Source: Dichomitus squalens LYAD-421 SS1 (taxonomy: Eukaryota; Basidiomycota; Agaricomycetes; Polyporales; Polyporaceae). Taken from it: 64,000 bases of DNA. Position numbers and translations under genes: made by a program. Location of the stretch: positions 983,245-1,047,244 of the forward strand of contig NW_006766886.1 of assembly GCF_000275845.1 (NCBI RefSeq). The letters are read 5' to 3'. Below the pieces are notes generated by a model, which was given only the letters and a program-made list of their open reading frames with translations, did not search any database and was not told the origin of the DNA. Shown here piece after piece: positions 12,816 to 25,154 of the stretch. Positions within the stretch are counted from its first letter, which is position 1. Each line of letters begins with the position of its first letter.

Positions 12816-13891
12816 CAGGGTTGATCGTACTATGCTTCTGGCCGAACAGCTTCGAGCAGTCTTCGCCACATCCGATCTCTCTAAATATCTAGTAGTTCAA
12901 AGTAGTTCAATGACGTTGCTCTGTAGCTGTACGTACACACGTGTACCCTAGTTGTATCCATATGAATGCGTCATGCTCTTGCAAACTTCGCAGCCCTATG
13001 TGACGCCTTTCCTGAATCTTGTTTTCCAAGCTGTTCCTTCCATGAATACAAAGTCGAAGGTAGCTTGTGAGAGAGCCAACCGAATCAAATTGCCAATCTC
13101 CGCCCAATGGCTTTCCAACATATAGTATCAGAATGTATGCATCGACTATTGCCAACACGTCCGGGAAGGCCCTGCTCATCGTAGCGCCTACCCGTCTGAA
13201 GCATTTTCCCTGGCTCCGATAAGCACTTCGTCATAAGGATCAGCCGCAAGCTCCAGAGCTAGGGGGATCGGAGGCTGGAGCCAGTACCCGTACGCGTTCT
13301 GGTTCCAGGACACATGAGATTCGGTGCACATCAGCAATACGCATTATTGCGACGACCTACGGCGAAATCTCCACCTGCGATTCTGGTGGCGACAAGGTTA
13401 CCACGAAGTCATTGTCTGAAGCATGTTCCGATGCACGTCGTGGACGAAACAGCGCTGCTATCAAGACACAAATACTGCCGATGCTACCGACGTTCCTGGA
13501 GCTGTGCGTGCCGATCGGCCCGCCACGACGGGAGATGCCGTTTCAGCGCAGGAAACGCAAACCTCCAAATAACCGAAGCAGTCTCATGACCCCTCTGGCA
13601 GCCCACATTTCGCTCCCGCACTGTCTCTGACGGCACGTATCCGACCTTTTCCCGTGGCTCTGACCAACGTGATGATACAGTAGATTGCAATAGACCCGTG
13701 AGCATGGGGGTACACCGGGCCAGACGGCTGCGCTCAGGACAGTCGGTCCTGAGACACGCGCCTGGTCTCATATAAGGCCCCGCGAATTCAGCGAGACGTG
13801 CAAGGACGACTTTACCTCCAGTGGTGTGGTCCTGCAGCGGCGAAGCATACACCAGAAGGTCTGACGACACGAAGAACTGGGCTTGGACATT
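12816..13891. other. Intergenic region
   Basis: About 1.1 kb between the 3' end of the proline-rich gene and the start of the sugar transporter. Presumed terminator of the former and promoter of the latter. Short frames on both strands have no recognisable domain. Nothing else seen. Confidence 0.5.
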
Positions 13892-16089
13892 ATGGGACAA
13901 GTGTATAACATCTCTCTCGCGATTTTCTGCGCAATCGGTGCATCTAAATCTCGAGTCCTTCTAAGGAAAGGAAGCTAACGGACTCTTTGTGCTGCTTACA
14001 TACAGGATCCTTCCTGTTTGGGTGAGTCTACGCGACTGTCTGCTGATGCACTTCGACCGAGGCTGATCAATACTCTTGTCGGTTACCTGTTCTGTAGCTA
14101 TGACAGGTACGGACACATGCCAGCTTCTTCGCTATGGCTGAAATGAATGAGGCGTCATACAGTGGAATCATCTCCTCTGTCATAACATTGCCTGCGTTCA
14201 AGTCATTCGTGAACAACCCAAAAAACTATGACAGCTTGTCAGGAGCAGTGGTATCAACATTCACCGGTGAGCCTTTGCTCCATCACCCATGTTCACCGTG
14301 GCAACAATGCTGACCTATATGGACGTTAGGTGGCTGCTTCTTTGGTGCAGCAACTGCAGGATGGTGGGTCCCCCCCGATTCTCCCTATATCCCTGAGGCT
14401 GAGGCTCGTATGTAGGACAAATGACAAATTCGGGCGTATACGGACAGTACAGGTGACGTCTCCATACTCCTCGAACCAGGTGTTATTCTGACATAGTATT
14501 CACCAGCTCGGCGTAATAATTGCTCTCTGGGGTTGTGCGATGCAATCCGGAGCGAACAACTTCGCATGCATGTTAATCGGACGAATTGTCGCTGGATTTG
14601 CCATTGGGTAAGCATCCTCTATAGTGCGCGCCGCTACGACGTGTAATTAATAACATTCCAGCGTGCTGTCGATGACCGTACCGTTATATAATGTCAGTGC
14701 CATTCTCGTGTCGAGGACATATCGCCGTTCTCATAAGAATGATTAGACGGAGATTGCGCCACCAAAGTACCGTGGATTTATCGTCGGTTTGACACAACAA
14801 ATGATCGGCATCGGTTTCATTGTGGCCAACTGGGTCGGGTATGGCTGCCAGTTTCTCAAAGGAAACGTTCAGTGGCGGTTGCCTCTCGGGCTCCAGGTAT
14901 AGTTCCTCCCACTCTTCCCTAGTGCCCCTCGAGCCGCGTCTTATTATCCGCCTATAGCTCGCTCCCGCCGCCCTGCTCCTCCTTGGCAGCTTTTTCATGC
15001 CTCAGTCCCCGCGCTGGCTCCTCGAACACGACCGCGACGATGAAGCGCGCAGGGTCGTGCATACGCTGCACGGCAGCAGTGCCTCCGCACAGGAGGAGGC
15101 CGACGTCGAGTTCGCGGAGATGCGCGAGACGATCAAGGCCGAGGTGCTCGTGCGCTCGCGCTCGATCACCGACCTATGGGCGACCCGCGGCATGCTCCGC
15201 CGTACGTTCGTCGCGGTGGGCGTGCAAGTCTTCGGACAGTTCTCTGGGATCAACGTGATCAACTACTTTGGGCCGTCGATGTACCGCGCGCTGGGCTTGA
15301 GCGCGGGCCAGTCTTTGCTTGTGCAGGGGATCTATGGTGCTGTGGGACCGATCACCAACTTCTTGTGCGTAGCCATCATTCCTGTCCGCGTCAGAGCTAT
15401 GTCCATGCTCATACACATTCTGCAACAGCTTCATCACCTTGATCTTGGACACCGTCGGACGTAAGAAGCCGCTCATGTTTGGAGCGGGCAGCTTCGTGGT
15501 CACGTATTCGGTGCTCACAGCTATCGTCGCGTCCTTCCCGCCCGACGAGTCCACCAACCTTGCTGCACAACGTGCAGGCATCGCGATGATCTTCCTGACG
15601 AGCATATTCTTCTCGCTGAGCTTCGGGCCCGTCAGCTGGGTGCTCGCCTCTGAGGTGTTCCCGACCAGGACGCGGTCCATCGGGACCAGTGTGGCGACCT
15701 GCGCGAACTGGGCGTTCAACGTGCTATTCTCTCAGGTGCGTTCATCGCTTGTCTCGAACGGCGAGTGGCATGATGACACAATCTGTGCTTAGGTCTCCAA
15801 TATCGCGATCACCAACATATCGTGGAGGTATTATCTCGTGTTCATCGTGCTGAATGCAATCGACTTCATCATCATTGGGCTGTTCTTCCCGGAAACCAAA
15901 GGTACCATTTTCCCCTCTCCAGACCTCGCGGTGGTTCTAACGAGGCGGGACTTGCGCACGCACGCAGGGCTAACGCTCGAGCAAATGGCCGAGCTCTTCG
16001 GAGACGAGGTTGATGCGCACGATGTGCTTCAGTGTGCCGCTGCCCATGAGAAGTTGAATCACGATCACCTAGAGACTGAAAAGGCATGA
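13892..16089 (+). CDS. MFS sugar transporter (sugar porter family)
   Basis: Predicted plasma-membrane hexose or related sugar importer with 12 helices, 490 aa. Thirteen exons: 13892-13937, 14006-14021, 14098-14106, 14163-14266, 14330-14363, 14416-14452, 14507-14607, 14662-14692, 14747-14896, 14958-15364, 15429-15735, 15793-15901 and 15968-16089. The third exon is only 9 bases, yet it is needed to read FLFGYDSGIISSVI. Family signatures seen: NDKFGRIRT after helix 2, APPKYRG, the PQSPRWLLE version of PESPRWL, GQFSGINVINYF, DTVGRKKPL and FFPETKGLTLEQM at the end of helix 12. Length is close to the family norm of about 500-550. Splice phases agree throughout. The exact sugar cannot be told. One GTPCATTTTC-like donor region and the microexon make automatic prediction of this gene error-prone. 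Confidence 0.87.
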
Positions 16090-17499
16090 TTGTTCTTACG
16101 GCGCTCGCCATTGGCAACTAGTCACGGTCGACATGTACCGTTGTATTGTGTACCGGACACTGCTTTGGGTGCGCAATGCACCGTAGACAACACGATGACT
16201 GCTGGCTCAAGGCTCTCCCACTATCCTTGGCCGCTCCGTTATGTGATGGTATGATCGTACCTGGGGAGCCTCAACTCTCGATGACAAGGATGGCTTGCGT
16301 GAAAGTGGACCCTGCATGGCATGAGCTCCGGATATATGAAGCGCGGTCATTGCCGAGGATGCATACAGCATGGAATGGTATACAGCGGAGGGCATCAACG
16401 AGGGATATGCGCAACAGTAGGGCGTGGTGGCAAACGCTGACAAGGGCTCAGCGTGCTTCTGTTGGACGGGTATCCTTCGAGCCTTTGTCAGCGGGGTAGC
16501 AAATAATCCCCGAGGACACCATTGGAGACAGTGCGCTCAGCAGAGACATGAGTTTAGCTCTGCATCCTCCATTCCATGACATACAATCCAGATCAAGAAA
16601 GTGCGTATTCTCGTTCCAAGATCTTAGTGTGCTCACCGGCACCAGGGATGGTGAGTGTGGAGGTTCATGAATGCCTCAATGGTATCACAACCTTGATCCA
16701 GGCGAATTTCAACTTTCAGCGTGGTTTCGAGAACAAGGAGCACTTTCCTAGCCATGTTGAGTGATTCCCGTACGGCGGGTACTCCTGTCTCATGAGCGTA
16801 GCAAGGCGGGTGTTCCATGACGAGGTCGGTAAACTAATATTTGAGAGCCTCGTCGATGAGTGCATGCGCCTTTCCAACACTTCCAGGAAGGTCAGGAGAG
16901 GCTCTCTCTTCAGCGTTCCAAACTACTTGGCAGGCATCTTGTCGCGGTCGTGTTCGCCAAGCCGTCGATCTCAACCATTACGTCGGACTGCTGCGATAGG
17001 CCATGGAGATGATTACACCACGGTCCTTTCTGTGCTGACATGACTGATCGATGCTGAAATGTGGGGCGTTTTTGAGCGATGCGAGCAAGGTGAACACGAG
17101 CTGGCAGGTACGTGACGACCATGCGTCGTGATGGAACTAGTACAACTTGAAAAGGTCAGTGCAGACGCGTGAACACGTCCGTGATCGCGTCACGTCTGGA
17201 AAACACTGGAGTCATCCATGTCTCTCAACTGTCTAGATTATGCGATAGCATGTAGCTGAGACACGGGCCGCGGCTGTACAGGAAGATTGAGTTGAATGCT
17301 CAAATTGCCACCAGGTTCGAATTCGATGCATGACGTCGATTCATGCAACGATGAGCCTAGTGCTCGGAGAGGGTTTGCTAGATTACAAATCAAAGCAGCG
17401 AAGAATATCCTGCAGGCGTACATATCGTCCGTGCCCCCTCCGAGAATCTGCGTTGTCTCTCCACGTACTTCGAACAGCTCAAAGCCTCAAACATTGCAA
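16090..17499. other. Intergenic region with possible decayed coding traces
   Basis: About 1.4 kb with no intact gene. On the minus strand, roughly 17122-16640, several frames carry protein-like segments (for example VVWNAEERASPDLPGS and ARKVLLVLETTLKVE) broken by stops at short distance. They look like a decayed gene, but I could not assign a family. The last part should hold the promoter of the first NmrA-like gene. Confidence 0.3.
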
Positions 17500-18778
17500 A
17501 TGTCAACGTCCAAGACGCCCATCTTTCTGACTGGTGCTACAGGTACGATGGCTGCGCTGACATCAGCTTCCCTCGCCCTTCCTGACCTCCATCCGCAGGC
17601 TACATTGGAGGCGCCGTCCTCGCTCGTCTCCTAAGCCATCCCAGTGCCAACACTTTCGATATCACCGTCATCGTGCGCAGTCCAGAGAAGGCCAAGATAC
17701 TCAAGGACAAGTTCGATGTCAACGCCATAGTTGGAACCCATGCCGAACTCGACAAGATCGAGAGCCTTGTCGAAAACAGCCATGTTGTGTTTCATCTCGT
17801 AAGTGCTGAGGTATTTCTGGCGACGGCCATGTCCACGAGCAATTGTTGTTTTTAGGCCGATGCGGACGATGAGCCTCTTATTCAGGCTATCTTAAATGGT
17901 CTTAGGAAGAGGCACAGCAAAGTCGGCGACTTGCCCATTCTCATTCACACCGTAGGTCCATGTCCCGTGGCATTGTTAAGGTCATTGCACTCCTGATTGG
18001 TTGCCCTAGTCCGGAACTGGTGTCCTCACCGACAACGCGCGTGGCGAGTACGCCACCGACACCATCTACAGCGACATCAACGTCGACCAAATCAAGTCTA
18101 TCCCACCGACCGCTGTGCATCGCAACGTCGACTTGCGTGTAGTAGATGCCGACGAGAAGGGCTTCGCGCGTACCCACATCGTTCTGCCCTCGACGATCTA
18201 CGGCATTGCTAGTCACCCCCTGGTCAAGGCTGGCGTCTCCAACCCGCATTCGCAGCAGATTCCGGGCATCATCCGTGCTTCTCTCGACCGCAAGCGTGCT
18301 GGAGTTGTCGGAAAGGGCTTGGCCTGGTGGCCCAGCGTTCACATAGACGACAGTAAGTCACCATGCATGCGCGCTGATCTAAATATCATTGTCTGACCCA
18401 CTCTCTGACTGTCTTATAGTTGCCGAGCTTTACATAGTGCTCTTCGACAACATCATCAGCGACCCAGACAAGACGGGCCACGGCTGGGAGGGCTTCTACT
18501 TCGGCGAGAACGGCGAGCACCATTGGATCGACATTTCCAGGGCTGTTGGGAAGGCCATGGTTGAACTCGGGCTCACGGACAACGCGGAACCGACGTCGTT
18601 CACAGCCGAGGAGTTGGCGAAGTACTGGGGGAGTGAGGAGGCGGGATGGTTCAGCGGCACAAACTCCCGCTGCCGCGCTGATCGTGGGCGAGCGCTCGGC
18701 TGGAAGCCAAAGTATACGACCCAGGACATGCTTGCGAGTGTCAAGCCAGAGCTCGAGGCATTAGCGAAGAAGCAGTAG
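17500..18778 (+). CDS. NmrA/SDR-like NAD(P)-binding protein, copy 1
   Basis: Atypical short-chain dehydrogenase-like Rossmann protein of 346 aa; substrate unknown. Five exons: 17500-17542, 17599-17798, 17856-17951, 18010-18352 and 18420-18778. The dinucleotide motif TGATGYIGG (residues 11-19) is split by the first intron. VIVRSPEKAK follows the second strand, then VFHLADADDE, an IHTSGTG strand and a THIVLPSTIYG segment typical of this group. The C-terminal half has HIDDIAELY and GWEGFYFGENGEH, then GRALGWKPKY near the end. It stands in tandem with a paralogue 654 bases downstream that has the same exon structure, so the pair arose by local duplication. The family contains both redox-sensor proteins (NmrA) and true reductases; which applies here is not visible. 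Confidence 0.87.
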
Positions 18779-19432
18779 GCTCGGGAGCGTCATACTTACC
18801 AAGCGGACGATGCCTACAACAGGCGTTGGGAGCAGAATCAAACAATTTACAGTTGGCACAAGTTCGCTACTCGCTTGAGTCGCTTCGTGTGCGTCATAAG
18901 TCAATCATTAGCATCCACTCAATCACCCCGTCTATTCGAGTCCGAGGCCTCTGGTGTACGTGCTGGTTATGCACATGCTGAAACGGCCTATCCTTAGGAC
19001 ACTGCCACTGGAATAACCAATCTACTGTAGATTTGATTAGCTCCCGCTGACCTGGTCGATGGTCAACGGAACATGACCGAAGGATGTCCTGACTAATACG
19101 TCGACGTGCGCAAAGCTGATCAATATGACCTACTTATGTAATGCTGTCTTCTCGCTTATGCAGACCCATTTCCCGAGGTGTCGCAAGAATCCGATACAAA
19201 CGGAAGTTGGCCTAGTGTCACCGTCGTCTTCTACTCTTCTCATGCTGAATCCGGCTCAGTCAGCAGTCGCATTATCGTTCACACTGGTCCAAGCAGATGG
19301 GAGTCTATGTCGCCTCCGTGAGCTATAAAGAGCTGCTTGGGCGAGGAGTCTGGAGGGCCCCAAACATCCGCTGCCCGACCCACAGCCCATCCCAATTGCA
19401 CCCGACTAGAAGCTCACAACCGGTAATCCGAG
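18779..19432. other. Spacer between tandem paralogues
   Basis: About 650 bases between the two NmrA-like genes. It should hold the terminator of the first and the promoter of the second. No domain or repeat recognised. Confidence 0.5.
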
Positions 19433-20738
19433 ATGTCTTCTAAAATCGCTATATTTTACATTGGAGCTACGGGTACGAGCAATAGTTAATTTTCGAGGGC
19501 GATGACATCTCCGAATGTGTTGTTGATCATTGCCACTGTCTCTCGTAGGATACATTGGCGGCACTGCCCTCCAGGCCATCCTTGCCCATCCGAAGGCGGA
19601 CACTTTCGAGATCACCGCCCTTGTCCGATCTGAAGCGAAGGCGAAGGCGATCGAGAGTGCACTGGGCATTAAGACCATCATCGGATCCCTCCAGGACCAC
19701 GCCTTCCTGACCGAGAACGTGGAGAAGGCCGATGTTGTTTTCCAGCAGGTGAGGTCTGGCAGATCCGTGCGTGCAAGCGTGCCATAGTTTTACATCCACG
19801 CAACGGCACAGGCAGACGCAGACGATGTAGAGGCGACGAAAGCTATAATTTCCGGTCTGAAGAGGAGATTTGAGAAGACAGGCAAGAAGCCCATTCTCAT
19901 CCATACCGTAAGGCATTCGGCTGCCCATTGCACGACTCGACGCTGAATCCCCTCCTCGTCTGTAGTCTGGCACCGGACTCCTGATTGACAATGCGCGTGG
20001 CGAGTACGCATCATCCTCGATAACCTCCGACCTCGACGTCGCTTCGATTGAGAAAATCCCCTCAACTGCCTTCCACCATGAAGTCGACTTGCTCGTGAAT
20101 TCAGCGGACATCGAAGGATATGCGACGACGTACATTGTTGTCCCGGGAATTATCTACGGACGTCCCAAAGGCCCACTTTTCGACGGTGCCAAGCCGATCG
20201 CCCACACGCACACTATCATCGTGCCGATGTTCGTCGAGGTCATTACTCGGAGGGGACGCCCGGGCATCGTTGGGAAGGGCGCGAACATATGGCCATACGT
20301 GCATATTGACGACAGTGCGTATCTGTGCCCGATTCGCAGAATTCAGCTGTTGACGTCTGGTCATGTCTAGACGCGGACGTGTACGTACGCGTGTTGGACG
20401 CCGCCCTCTACGATCCTGCGCGGATCTCACACGGGCGTGAAGGCTACTTCTTCATCGAAAGCAGCGAGCATAGTGCATACGAAGCGATCAAGCTAATCGG
20501 AGAGGCCCTGGTCGGACTCGGCGTGATCACGGATGCTGAGCCAGATGTGTTCACTGCGGAAGAGCGCACGAAGTACTTCGGGAGCGAGGCCATAGTGAGT
20601 GTATTCTTCGCCAACGCGCGCTGTACGGCGGACAGGATCAGGAAGGAGCTGGGCTGGGCGCCTAAACATACAGAGGACTTCGTGCAGCGCATTAAAGAAG
20701 ATGTTGAAGTAGCCCTAAAGCAGCTGAAGGCGCAGTAG
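19433..20738 (+). CDS. NmrA/SDR-like NAD(P)-binding protein, copy 2
   Basis: 350 aa in five exons: 19433-19472, 19549-19748, 19812-19907, 19966-20314 and 20371-20738. Exons 2 and 3 have exactly the same lengths (200 and 96 bases) as in the upstream copy, and all intron phases match. The nucleotide-binding loop is GATGYIGG (residues 11-18), split by intron 1 as in copy 1. LVRSEAKAKAIES, VFQQADADD, IHTSGTGLLIDNARGEYA and VGKGANIWPYVHIDD follow. The end ELGWAPKHTEDF matches GWKPKYTTQDM of copy 1. The first beta strand reads IAIFYIGATG instead of PIFLTGATG, and substrate-pocket segments differ widely, so the two copies have diverged and may use different ligands. Function beyond NAD(P) binding is unknown. 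Confidence 0.87.
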
Positions 20739-20852
20739 GCATGTAGTAGTTCGTCAGTATAAGTTGTATATCAGCAATGCTACACTATACATTCACATCA
20801 CCCGGGCCTTCATATGCTCATCCTGGACCTTGTAGAGCATGCTTCGTCTCAT

Positions 20853-21820
20853 TTAGTCTTCAAGTTCAAGGACGATCTGCAATGCGTCCGTGACAAGCCC
20901 CGACTTCACTGCCCAGGTGTTCCCGTCTTGCGGCGCGAGCGTGGTCGTCTCGTTGTCCTTGACCAGCCCGACGTCGGGCTGCCAGAGCAGGTGGATCGCA
21001 GCGGATTGGAGCCCTGCCGCCAGCTGAGACCAGCGGTCAGCGATGGCGGCGTCGTGTTGGTGTAGAGAGAGAGGGAGGCCAAGTTTGAACCTGTAGTAGA
21101 GGATGGAGTTAGCCTCGAAGTTGTGGCCGCAAATGCCGAAACGGAGGCAGTCGGCGGAGGCCAATGAGGGCGTACAGATGGCAAGTGAACAAAACGATGC
21201 CGAGCTCGTTGAACGGGAAGCCAGCGTAGGGAGGTTGTCCATCAAAGTTCTAATGGTTGGAGAGGGAGTCGAGAGCGTTCTGGACGAAAACGAGGTCGAG
21301 TCGAATGTCGACACGGGGATACCGTGGGTTTGGATTGACATGTCACCAGCCCACCCTGTTTCGCGCGGTGGACGTGCCATTCGTGATGGTCGTGTTCAGC
21401 CACCTGTCGAGAGTACCTTCAACGTTTGCAGTGTTGCTGGTAACAGGAAGATGATTGATAGCGTCCCCACGCGTCGAGTCAATGGTCACAAGCTGGTTAG
21501 TGTATGCTCTTGCGTGTTCGTGAGTGGGGATTGCGGGTCAGAGGAACACACCGGTTCAGTTTCTCATCATTAATCAATGGAACCAAGCTGTGTAGTCTTG
21601 TGAGGAATCGTCTTCCTCAGTGCGGCAGGATGGTGAAATGTACCCAGAGGTCGTCAATAGAGAGCTTGTCCGAGCCGAGATTGACGACGGTGAGGTATTG
21701 GAACGCGCCACGCTCTTCATCGCTGGGAGCTGCATGATGTCCTGCATGTGTGAGGTTGAATACCACCGATGTGCCCAACTCTAGCCGTAGTTTCGAATGC
21801 TTCCGAATAGATATACACAA
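20853..21820 (-). pseudogene. GH78 alpha-L-rhamnosidase-like relic
   Basis: Minus-strand pieces of a fungal glycoside hydrolase family 78-like enzyme lie in the expected order but in shifting frames with stops. From high to low coordinates: GAFQYLTVVNLGSDKLSI then VHFTILPH (about 21720-21625); EEDDSSQDYTAWFH followed by a stop; NDEKLNR; AYTNQLVTIDSTRGDAINHL; LDRWLNTTITNGTS, then a stop; NFDGQPPYAGFPFNELGIV preceded by a stop; FGICGHNFEANSILYY; and AIADRWSQLAAGLQSA to LVKDNETTTLAPQDGNTWAV. The normal C-terminal beta-sandwich is absent; the frame ends at 20853. At least three in-frame stops and several frameshifts make this a pseudogene rather than a spliced gene. The family call rests on the remembered shape of fungal GH78 proteins and is moderately sure. 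Confidence 0.65.
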
Positions 21821-22508
21821 CGAGCTTTTCGTGGAGGTGAAGTCAATCGTTCCTTTGCCCGAAGTCGTGTTAAAATTGATTCAGCCTCTAATGTTGTGCC
21901 AAAATCGTACGTTGCCGAGGAGTTAAAAGCTTCATGGCTGAGACTTTGCTTGGAAGATACTTATATGGCTGTCAGTTAAAAGAGCGGTTCCGGTGGACAA
22001 TGGTCCGCTTTTTAAAAGAACACCGACGGGTCGAAGAGCCTACATGGAGGAGCGAGGATGTACCGCTGCACGTCCATCTTACAATATACAGCGCTCGTGT
22101 CGCCCTAAATTTCAGCAGGAAGCTTCACGTAGTTCACGCCTTGCGAACGACGACTGTCAGAGTGCATGCGCATTCGGTTTTGCATGCTGTAGTAGCTAGT
22201 GGGTGTGGTTGCTGCCTTGACATGTGTGGAACGTTTTAGGGGCGGTCATCCGAGCTTCAATCCGAACACCCGCTATGCATGCGAGTCACATATACAGAGG
22301 AGGACGTAGATCAAACGAATCGAGGAACGCTATTGTGTGCATGGGGGACAGGGCGGGGAGCAACGCACGCGCTGTTGAGCGCGCGCTGCTCGAAGTCCCC
22401 GCACTGGCGCTGGCATATTGTGGCAATCAGAGTCTCGTCGCGAGTATTCCCGGCACTTCGCCTCCAAACACTCTACCAATTGCACTCGTCAATGGCTCGC
22501 TGAGCGCA
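21821..22508. other. Region upstream of NPR3
   Basis: Holds the presumed promoter and 5' leader of NPR3 at its right end. The left part may include further unreadable N-terminal remains of the rhamnosidase-like relic, which would be expected here on the minus strand, but nothing convincing was found. Confidence 0.4.
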
Positions 22509-25143
22509 ATGAGCGAGACTCTCCTATGCATTCTCCTTGTGTCGTCCTCTGCGAAGGGATCTAATCTGGTCTATCACTGGCCGCCTTCGTGCAAGCCGAT
22601 TCCTCGCCTCGCGCGCCCCCTTCCGACGAATGACTTCCCCGGCGCGTTTGCAGACAACCCGTGGCGAGCCGCGAATAGCCCAGACAACCCCACAGAGGAC
22701 CCGTCATGGCTAGATACTGCCCTTGCACCCGAGGATCTGACCGAGTATTACTGGGAGAGACCCAGTGCGCGCCGCGATAGGACCGCATCCTTCACCCACC
22801 CTACTGCCTCGCACCCGACCTCGCGGCGCGCGTCGCCTTCCAAGGACGACAAGGCGAACCATGACGGCGCGCACCTCGGCCAAGGACTAGGGAGCCCCTG
22901 TGACGAATATGACAACCTCCTTGGCTTCTCTGCGGAATTCCTCGCGCAGGTCCTCTGTCCCCAAAGGTCCATGTGCCATCAGAAGTTCGAGCTCATCGTG
23001 GACGACCTCGCGTTTATCGGGCATCCAGTATGCGCGGATTCTGACGGTGGATGGAGGTTCAAGCAGGAAAAGGCGAAGGCCGCTGCTCGTGGACGTGGGT
23101 CTAAGAAGGGACAGTCCCCAGCTAACGAAGAAAAGACCCTCACGCCGGAGAGGATGGAAAGGGGGGAACTGAACGACGGTAGCTTAGGACGTAACGGCCG
23201 TCTTCTGCCACCAGATTCTGGCGGTATGCAGACGTTCCACTTCGTTATCGTCTTGGACCTCCCAGACCCGTCTTCCTCTGCTTCCGGAAACATAGCGAAG
23301 TACTTCGACACCATATATGAACAGATTGCGTTTAAAGTGACTGCTGTTCTGTATCAGGAGCAGGTCATCAGCAGATACGTGGAGACCGAGTGCGATCTGC
23401 TGAGCTCGCTCAGGGATGACTTCGCAAACCGAGGTGTGTATTCCGGGGTAGCTCGCCTTTAAGTGCACTCATGAATTTGATCGCGATCGCAGGAGAATCG
23501 TATGCAGATTTCGTGTACGAAGCCTTGAAAATATCTACCATCGCACCAGCTATGAAGACGCTGTATGAGTCTATCAAGGATAATACCATCGCCAGCGTAA
23601 CCCTCAACGACCTCCCTCTCGAGCTACAACTGCCCCCATACCTCGACTCCCTCCTCCATGCCATCGAAGACGTCGATTGCGAGGGCGACATTGCCGACGA
23701 GTACAGTGAGCCGAACGCATGGGGTCCTGAGATGAGCTTCGCGTGGAGGCTGCCCGCGCTCACGCCCTGGAAAGCCCTCCTGCGCATCGACGACGAAGAC
23801 GACGAGCAGGGGTACCAGCTATATATGCAGCTACGCGCGGCGCAGCTCCATCCCGAGGAGCGGGAGCTCGCGGAGCAGCTCATAAGGTTCATCGACTTGG
23901 CCTCAGTGATGCTGAGCCTAGCGGAGATGGCGAGCTTGCTCGACTGGCACTTGGAGTCGCAGGTATATCCTGCTGTGCGCTGGCTCGTGTTGCACCGGCG
24001 TGCAAAGATCGTGGACGTCGTTCACCCCAGCCTGAAGACGGTGTTCTCGGTCCCTCAGAGGTTCCCTTCGCCGTATGTACCTCGTAAACCAACGACCGCT
24101 ACATGCGTAACTGACTTCAACCCAGGCTCGCGACACTCTCCGAGGAATTCTCAAAGCGCTTTGCCCAAGCAGACGTCCCGCCTCTCCCCAAACTCCTCGC
24201 AATGATCTCCACCGCGACGCATAAGCAGACCACGAACCATTTCTACGCGACCGTCGTGAAGTCCAAGGAGTACATCCCCCTCTACGTCGACGTTGTGCTC
24301 TGGATGCTCAAGCGCGATCTCCTCATCCGCCTCCACCTCCGCATCCGCATCATCGCCACCGAGGAGCTCAAAAAGCGCGTCCGGCAGAGATGGGAGGAGC
24401 ACGTTGCACGTAAGCGGTCCCGCTCGCGCCCGCGCAGTATCAGTCGCACCCGCGCTAGTCGGCGGAGGGGCAGCGAGAGCAACAGCCGTGACCTCGGGCG
24501 CGAAGACGACACGGGTGAGAAGGCGGGCCTGAACTTGGAGACTGTGTCGGAATCGAGCCCTGTCGAATACTGGGTGTCGCTGTCGCCCAAAACGATGCGG
24601 AAGCAGACGCGGCGGGGGGCGGATGAGCATGGCAAGCCCGCGGACGGGGCGCGCGAAGAGGGCGACGGGGAGGAAGAAGACACAGAGCGGCACGAGCGCG
24701 AGAAGCACGACGATCTCGATGAGGAGTTCTTGTCGAGCAGCGCGGACGAGACGAAGTGGGAAGAGTACTACCAGAACGGCGGCAACGACAACATCCCGTC
24801 CATGATCAGCGACCCTGCGCGCGCGACGCCGCTCGAGAGGAGGTGGCTTGCGGGAATGTCAGAAGGAAAGGAGCCGCATATAGTCAGGCGCTTCGAGCGG
24901 TCAGCATGCTATCCCTCCGTCGTGAGGAAGCTGGAAACTGATCTTGCTTCGCATTACAGCATTCACCAGTACTTTGATGGCAAGTGCTCGGACGACGAAA
25001 TCCTATACAGTGCAGAAATATCGCGCAAGCAGCTCCGAGAAGTGCTCCACCACTACGAAGAATACGTGCGTAATCCATGCTTACAGCATAGCAGTCTATC
25101 TAACCCGTCTATACAGTTACAAACGTTTCTCCATCCGTCATAA
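22509..25143 (+). CDS. NPR3: Nitrogen permease regulator 3 (NPR3/NPRL3)
   Basis: Subunit of the SEACIT/GATOR1 complex, which restrains TORC1 at the vacuole when amino acids are scarce. Five exons: 22509-23433, 23493-24072, 24126-24899, 24960-25065 and 25117-25143 (803 aa). The N terminus MSETLLCILLVSSSAKGSNL followed by YHWPP is the usual NPR3 start. FHFVIVLDLPDP and AKYFDTIYEQIAFK mark the longin-like domain. LEMEMS-type helices lead to KSKEYIPLYVDVVLWMLKRD. A charged linker of about 150 residues follows. The end IHQYFDGKCSDDEILY, ISRKQLREVLHHYEEY and LQTFLHPS is the conserved tail. The 60-base intron at 24900-24959 is a multiple of three and has no stop, so retention would add 20 residues; splicing gives the expected ...ERIHQYFDG. 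The last exon codes for only eight residues. Nearest neighbour on the right converges with an 11-base gap. Confidence 0.92.
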
Positions 25144-25154
25144 CATTCTGAAGC

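Noticed and set aside
17305..17330. tRNA T-arm-like string (GGTTCGAATTC)
   Set aside because: No acceptor stem, D arm or anticodon arm could be paired around it.
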